Origin: Acanthochromis polyacanthus
Lineage: Eukaryota; Chordata; Actinopteri; Pomacentridae
Assembly: GCF_021347895.1 (NCBI RefSeq)
Contig: NC_067119.1
Coordinates: forward strand, 8,816,534 to 8,880,533
Length of the DNA: 64,000 nt
Direction of reading: 5' to 3'
This document shows positions 57,310 to 64,000 of this stretch, piece by piece (position 1 is the stretch's first letter; each line of letters starts with the position of its first letter). The position numbers were made by a program, and so were the translations under genes. Under the pieces are notes generated by a model. The model saw nothing but the letters and a program-made list of their open reading frames with translations, had not been told where the DNA came from and did not search any database.

Positions 57310-60300
57310 TTGTAATGTAGATATGTCACAGAAAAACAACATATGTTTCAATTATTGTGGAGCTGTACTATAAAAAGCATGCAAGTAGTGAGAGGACACG
57401 TGCTGTGGAGTTGTCAAAGATGCAAACACAAAGAAAAAGAAGACAGGGTGAGCACATGGAGAGCACATTGTAGTCCAGGAGAGCTGCAGTAGCTACCCTC
57501 CCCCTCAGAGGTAAATTATTAGGGCCTAGGCTAAAGGAGGGACATCATCACTAAAGGAAAGTGATGAAAAATGGAGTGATGTTCACATGTTTCTGGAATA
57601 TTTAGTTATTTATTTGCAGTTTAATTTTCCGTTTGCAACAGATACTTGTAAAAAAAATACAAACCCTGAGTATTTCCTACTCTTTAGTCATAAAAGAAGA
57701 CTCTCTTGTATTTACTGGATCTCCACAGAAGCCTTTTATTGCTGTTTCCGCTGCTTCTCCTCCTCTAGTTCCTCATTTTGTTTCCTGTCACTCCTGTCGT
57801 GCCTTTAATGTCTTTCAAGGTTTGAATTTTCATTTGGTTTTTCATTATTTTCACTTCTGATATCTTTTTCCACACAACTTTTCTGAGAAGTACGACTAAG
57901 AGAGCTCAAGAGAACTTTAGATGACGTCAATTTGAGAGCTCCAGAAACGTCTGCCAATAGAGGCAGTTTTGCGTCTGTCATTTGGAGATATACGACTACC
58001 CCTCAGCTTGCGAGTGCAAGGGAAATCGTGAGTTCATTCAATTTTTTCCAGACTTGCGAGGCTTTTTGCTCCAGGCGGATGTACCCCGTTCTCTCTCTAC
58101 ACTTTAGGTCTGTGGGCTTATCAGTTAAATTGCATTACAAACCGAAGAGACCAAAAGGACAGATGGCCTCTTTAATGTATATCTGCTTTTTAACCAATCC
58201 CACGATTTAGCTTTAAGCTGCTTCCCCCAAAAACAGGAATCGGTGAAAGAGTGTAAAAAATAGTTCATGACTCTTAATGCTCTGCATCAATCTGGCTAGC
58301 TAAGAAGGGGATTATTTCACAGAACATGAGAAGGAAAAAGTTGCTAAAAATTAGGATGTGGGTTTATGAAATTACAGGAAAAAGATGGACAGAAAAAGGA
58401 TTTTGTGTTGTAGCAATCAACACTTTTAAAGGACTTCAGAGCTGTTTTGAGAGCTATGCACATGAAAAATTAATAGCCAAATGACAATAATTTTACACCT
58501 GTTGTGCTTTCTTTTTATGCATAAAACTCTGATTCTGCCTGTCCATAATTTTATTAGTTATTCGGTTCATGTTTGCAAGATAAAAACATTGAAAAAAGTG
58601 TAATAAAGCAAGCATTTTTTGAAATATAAAGTGGCGTCCAATGAGCAGTGTAAACCTGCTTCATTACTTAAAATCATACACAAAGAAAATGCACATTTTT
58701 AACAAAAGTAAAGCTCACATTCAGCGGATTTTTAATTATTTTACTGCACTTCTACTGTGGTGCGTGCAAACTTGCAAAAAAAAGATGATGCTGCAGGCAA
58801 ATATCTCTGCTCATCACGCACAGACTGAATGTTTTAACTGTAAATTAATTAATGAATCTGATACCTGGATCCCTGAAACTTGATCTGTAATACATAGCAT
58901 CAATATACAAAGTGTTTATTTTGTTTTGTTCAGTTTTTTGCTGTGGGAAGTTTTTGACTTGGCGTCATCTGACATTATCTTCAGTGAACAACAGATGTGG
59001 GCAACATAGTAAAGTGTACATCTATATAAACGTGACTGCAACAGGTGCAAATGCAATTATTCTTAGGGTCTGAGTTCGTCATCTGTGACGCATTTCTTTT
59101 CAAAACCGAACCTTTGATCTTAACAGGATTCTCCTCTCAAAAATATTTTCAGTGAAACAGGTGACAAATTCCCAGTTGCACAAGCTGAGAGGGATTTTTT
59201 TTGACACTGTCAAACGTCAGAGAAGATCTATAATATATTTTCTTCTCAGCATGAACGTTCGAAGCTCAGAAGTTGCCAGCTTACGTAGCAGTGCTGTGGG
59301 ATTCAAGATGAAGTGGGCAGTGCAGGCAAAATGGTGATAAAAATGAGATTGTCTGAACATATACAAGATGATTCCAGGGGTCTCCTGCTGGCTGCGATGT
59401 GAGGCCCTCGATTCTTTTGATGTGATCTGCAACGTAAAATCCGAGTCAATTCCCCTGCTCCTTCTGGGTGGAGCTAAAAACCCGTAAAGACCAGTGGGCC
59501 TGTGAGAGGCAGGATCTCAGCCGGGACTTGTCATGCAAAATCTCTGACTTGAAAAGAAAACACCCACTCTTTGTTGGCATCCAGATCGTCTTGTAAGCAG
59601 CAAAACTGAGCACAGCTAAAAGGGTCAAAGCTGCAGAGGCAAAAGAGAAGAAAAAGAGGATTTGAAAGGACCCAAAGGCGACGCTGCACGCTGGATATAT
59701 GCTGTGTGCACTTTGTCAAGGTCGTTGGGCAAAATCATTACCGCCACAGATGAGTTCCACTTTGTTTCGAGTTTGTCGGCTTCACAACAGACTGTCGAGG
59801 GTGATAACAGTGGCCTATGGTGTCAGCCCTGATATGCTGGTGGGTGGTATGTAAAAGCTTACAGTGTTTTAGATGTGGGAAGTCTTTTATCCAAACCATA
59901 TCATATTTGACTGCACTCTTAGCATTTTTTATGTATTATCACATGCAGTATGATCTAAGTCTAAATTTTTTGTGTGTTTTACAGCCGTTTCACACACAGT
60001 ATTCCACAAACTTTGTCAGAGATTTATTCATTCCTATCTTGGTGTGTGTTGTACATTATTTATCCAACCAAAACAAAGAAATCAAACAGCTGTCAACCAT
60101 TGTGCTGAACACAAGTGGACCATTTGTTTATACGGGACCAAAGTCACAGCTGGTCAGTGGATTCAAATTTGCACTAAAAACAAAAGGCTTCTTGCACAAC
60201 CTCTAAAAAAAACACATCTAAGACCCCACATTTAAGAAATCTAGCTGTTTTACCTTGTTAATGTCTCCATATGGTGTTTTTATGCTGTAAGACACGCCGT

Positions 60301-61800
60301 GAGCAAAATAATGTCAATGCCATGACTCCACTTTGTGCCAATGATCGTCTCAAAAACACAGATTTCTTGGGTTTCATACGTAAAAATACTCAAGGAACTA
60401 ACCCTGTCAGCTTCACTGTTCTTCTTCAGAATGGATTTCAACATGTATGGCTTAATTATTCCGCAATTGCAACTTGCTATTGTGTAGCATAGAGTAGTTT
60501 TACAGTGTTTGAGCACAGCTATAGGTGAGCTGGTGTGCTCAAGCACAAATAGATTTGCACATGCTAAAAGAAGCAACAGTGTGGAGTTACATACACTTCA
60601 AAGCAGGAATGGATTGTTTTCATTGGAGAAAACCCTGAACTTTTTACTTTCTAATGGCTTAATCATGACTGTAGAGGAAGTTTAAAAAAGTGAAGTGGCC
60701 TCATGGGCCTCTTGAGTGCTTCCAAGTGTTTCTTAGCAAATTCAAAAGCAACAGTCGGAGCAACGACTGTGAAATCTCACATTTGAAATCACTGGAAATG
60801 ATGAAAAGTCCAGGAAGGGCACATTTCACCGTGGTCCCACATGAACGATGAGATCAAGGTGCATGTCTGGCTTTAAACCTTTTCAAATCTTCCTCCTGTT
60901 GCGCCGACAATGAACTCAGTATGGTCAGATCATTACAGTCCACACGAGGCTGCTTTGACCTATTACCGTTTCGGAACTCATCTGAATGAGGTGTTGAAAT
61001 TACTTTGCCAAATTCCAGCAAAGCACAATGATGGGCACTGTGGGAGTGGCAAACAATTTCAAATTCATAATCTATAAGTCCAAGGACAAGCCCACTGGTG
61101 CTATTGATCTCTGGAACTTTAAATTAGTTCTGCACAAAACTTCCTCCAAATGAGACGCTGGTCTGACTTCTGTTTTGTGTTGCTGATGTCCGAGCAAACA
61201 ACCGTAATGGCCCCCGCACACATCTATTAACATGTTACAATCTCTGTGGGAAAACAACAGCAGTGTGTATTATGATGAAGAACTTTGTCATTACAAATTC
61301 ATATACAATGAAATTGTGGACATGAGTGAGCTAATGCCATTATCTAGTAAATGAATAACATTACCAGTACATTTAGACCCCTGCCTCTTTGTAGATGGTG
61401 CAGAGTGATTTCCATTCTGACTCTTCCGACATCCCCGTGTTGAAAGAAAGCTCCCCTGCAACATCTTCCTGTCTTAATGCAGACAGTTAAGCTTAAAGGT
61501 GGATTTTATGTGTGTCTCTGTGTTTCAAAGTGCTTCAGAAATGCTGCCAGGTAGAAGTCTATTCTTTTCCAACCCTGAAAGGTCAAACTTGTCATTAGCC
61601 ACGAGGCTTTTCAGTGCTTCACCTCGCACACTTCAGATGCCCTCTGCAAAGTAATTGCTGCAGGGATTCACCTCAGGTTCAGTGAGATGTGCAATGTCAT
61701 ACAACAAAAAATAAACCTCCCTGCATTTTGCATTTTGTAGCAACTTCAAAGAAGCTTTGTGTTTAAACAGCTCACACCGTCTGTATGTCAGGGCTTTCTG
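57310..61800. other. Intergenic, unclassified
   Basis: 4.5 kb without recognised genes or repeats. Open frames are short, without domains, and biased by AT content. Confidence 0.45.
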
Positions 61801-61855
61801 AAATACATTATACTACAATTTGCTGACTGCTGATCTGACATGCACACGCCACAGA

Positions 61856-61992
61856 GCTGCCATTGGGAGCAACTTCGGGTTCAGCGTCTTAGCCAAGGAC
61901 TTGTGGACCTCGACATGTGGAGGGGCGAGGGACTGAACCACCAACCTTGTGGTTAGCAGACAACCTACTCTGCCACCAGAGCCACAGTGACC
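61856..61992 (-). mobile_element. tRNA-headed SINE, family S2-like (minus strand)
   Basis: Minus strand: gtcactgtggctctggtggcag-agtagg (box A region), ggtggttcagtccctcgcccc (box B ggttcagtcc), then ccttggctaagacgctgaaccc-gaagttgctcccaatggcag, the same order as family S2. The 3' end is not distinct. Confidence 0.75.
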
Positions 61993-62099
61993 AAATATGG
62001 ACATCCAGGGGTATGAACGGGTATCGGGGCGATTCGTTACTGGAGTAAAAGTCCAAACTATTTGTTGTACACTGAAACACAATCAGGTCGAGTATCCAA

Positions 62100-62420
62100 A
62101 ACACACAGGCTTGAGTCAGTGATCAAAATACAAACAGGAAGCACGAGGAATCATCAGAAAACGCTGGGACATTGACAGGAAGGCACAAGACGAACTGCCG
62201 AGGAACAGGAGGAAAGGGGTGAGTATATGTAGAGACAACGACGCCCAGGTGGAGCACATTAGGGCGGGGCAGATAATCACACAAGTGGGAAAGCAAAATG
62301 GCTCTGTAAAGACCTGAAACAAGACAGAAGGTGGGTTTAGAAACAAAACAGGAAGTGTTTGAAGAATAAAACAGAAAGAATGTGACCTCAATGTGGGAGC
62401 TGGACGTGACACATCTCATA
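62100..62420. repeat. Possible interspersed repeat (unclassified)
   Basis: The string ggtgagtatatgtagagacaac...aggtggagcacattagggcggg-gcagataatcacacaa, followed by several aacaggaag motifs, resembles a dispersed teleost repeat recalled by pattern. No termini seen. Confidence 0.35.
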
Positions 62421-64000
62421 CATGCTCCCTTAGCTTTACCAGTCCACATGACACCCACAGGGCAGAAGGGGGTTAAATTTGACCCATAGGTGGGGCAGTT
62501 TTTGGTGGACACTGGGGCAAATCCACCCACCAGTGTGCCTGTGCATCATGTTTCTGGGGACCAATGCAGTTCAACTAGCACTCCCTACAGCTATGTTATC
62601 TGCAACCAAGACCTCAAGTACTTCAAAATCAACCCTGCAAATTTGAAAGATTCTAAACAGGATGGTCGTAAATGGCGACAGGTGCTCTACAGTCAAATGC
62701 TGCCCTGCAAAACCTCCCAATAAGTAAAGAGAGCGAAGAGGGAAATGCTACAACAGGACACAACCACACTATCACCATGATCAGTCTCTCCTTGAGTGAA
62801 TTGTACAGCTGCAAACCTGTCTCTTTAACATTAGTCTTGCTAACTTAAAACTGCATTCTCGCTTAAGCCTTAAAAATAAACGTAACTTTGTTCGAAAATA
62901 AAGACATCTCTACACCCTGTGACAATGCAGCAAAAGGATTCCAGTTTGAAAGAGCCACGAAGTCTTAGATTAGCATAGATTCAGCAAAATATCATAAATC
63001 GGATTAAAATCCAACCCTTTCACCACATTTTCGAAGCTTTTCTTCCATTTTTTTGGCAAATCCTGCTAAATCTACTATGCGACTGGTTTGCCGGAATGGA
63101 CAACAGTAAGAAAATAAACAGAAAAAACAGACATTGGAGGCATAATCTGGCAGAAAACACTTCTCAAAATGTAACTGACGATGCAGTTTAGTTGTACAGG
63201 AATGCAGTCAATGGTATGTGTACAAAAATACAAAAAAACCCATTGAATTTGTCTATTTTTCTTCTACATACGTACCTGTCATTATGGAATAAAAGATATT
63301 GGGTTTCTTCAGCATCAGGTTTGCACAAAAGTTGCTTCCAAGCCTGACCCAAGACTTGGGAGTCGTGCTGGTTCTCACTGAAGCCATCTCATCAGCGACT
63401 GATGTATACAAGGTGACTGCAAGGTGAACCTGAATTACTGCAATTAACCGTAATAAGTGTGTGGTAGGCTAGAAACCAGCATTAATCACAGATGGGATTT
63501 AGGAGCTGCTGGTTTCCACTCTTTGAATTGCAGCAACAATAGCACAATGATCCTTTTCTTTTTCTCAGCTTCCTTCTATGTGCATGATCAAAACACAGAT
63601 AAACTACGGTTGCCTTGTTCCTTCCAATTATTATTATTTTTTTTTATCATATTGCGGTTTCAATCGGTTGACTAGTAGGAGGGAAAGTTTGTCAGTATTG
63701 CTTCCTGTCATCAATTAGGTCTTCCTCTCAATTTTTAATAGTCAATAATAACATGACATTAGTAGCTTCTTTTCACAAACACATTTTTTCTCTAAGTAAA
63801 AAGCTTAGTGATGACGTGAATGCAGTGTAATCAGTTCAGTTTCAATGTTTAGGCTTTTTGTTCTTTTTTTTTTAAAGAGACTTAGCAATAGAGAGATGAC
63901 AAATCTATTCTTTAGCTCACAAAACAGATGAGCGATATGTTTATATAAAAGGCTACTCATCCAGAGCTTCCCACTAATGTTTTTGTTGTACAAAATGCCC
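62421..64000. other. Intergenic, unclassified
   Basis: AT-rich sequence to the right edge. No gene recognised. Confidence 0.4.

Noticed and set aside
59817..60206. 129-aa plus-strand frame
   Set aside because: No recognisable domain, no splice or promoter context and ordinary intergenic composition.
50120..64000. Exons of a neighbouring gene (KSR2 is next to NOS1 upstream in mammals)
   Set aside because: I looked for kinase-domain and C-terminal KSR2 motifs on both strands and recognised none; the neighbour may lie beyond the window.

Overview
The window is vertebrate, very probably teleost fish, genomic DNA. It is AT-rich with long introns, and it carries Tc1-like DNA transposons with 214-bp inverted repeats, TTAA-flanked piggyBac-type MITEs, a PIF/Harbinger element and tRNA-headed SINEs typical of bony fish. 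I cannot name the species.

One gene dominates. It is nos1 (neuronal nitric oxide synthase), on the minus strand, so its 5' end lies at high coordinates. I assembled 20 consecutive coding exons between 46589 and 851. Every junction keeps the reading frame, and all introns are GT-AG except one GC-AG intron. Together they encode about 1072 residues: PDZ domain, linker, zinc-ligand CxxxxC, heme/arginine/tetrahydrobiopterin oxygenase domain, calmodulin-binding helix, FMN domain with autoinhibitory loop, and the start of the FAD/connecting domain. The rest of the reductase (FAD/NADPH half and C-terminal tail) lies beyond the left edge. A TATA-like promoter and an untranslated first exon are inferred near 49824-50070.

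The introns hold a stratified set of mobile elements. Two roughly 99% identical full-length Tc1-like transposons sit in consecutive large introns, one with an intact transposase frame and one broken by a single-base insertion. Three TA-flanked MITE families, at least three TTAA-flanked elements (some nested), a Harbinger remnant with a nested SINE, a 5'-truncated RTE-like LINE, older Tc1 relics, a 1-kb array of degenerate 20-bp repeats and a decayed tandem array fill much of the 18.5-45.9 kb part.

The right-hand 14 kb (50.1-64 kb), upstream of nos1, has no recognisable gene. It holds SINEs, a Tc1 relic, a possible BED-finger relic and one speculative minus-strand promoter/first-exon candidate near 54.0-54.15 kb. 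No bacterial-type system, CRISPR array or new defence-like operon is visible. The observations of most interest concern nos1 gene structure (GC-AG intron, no room for the mu exon, altered dynein-light-chain motif, a transposon abutting a splice acceptor) and the nested transposon history.
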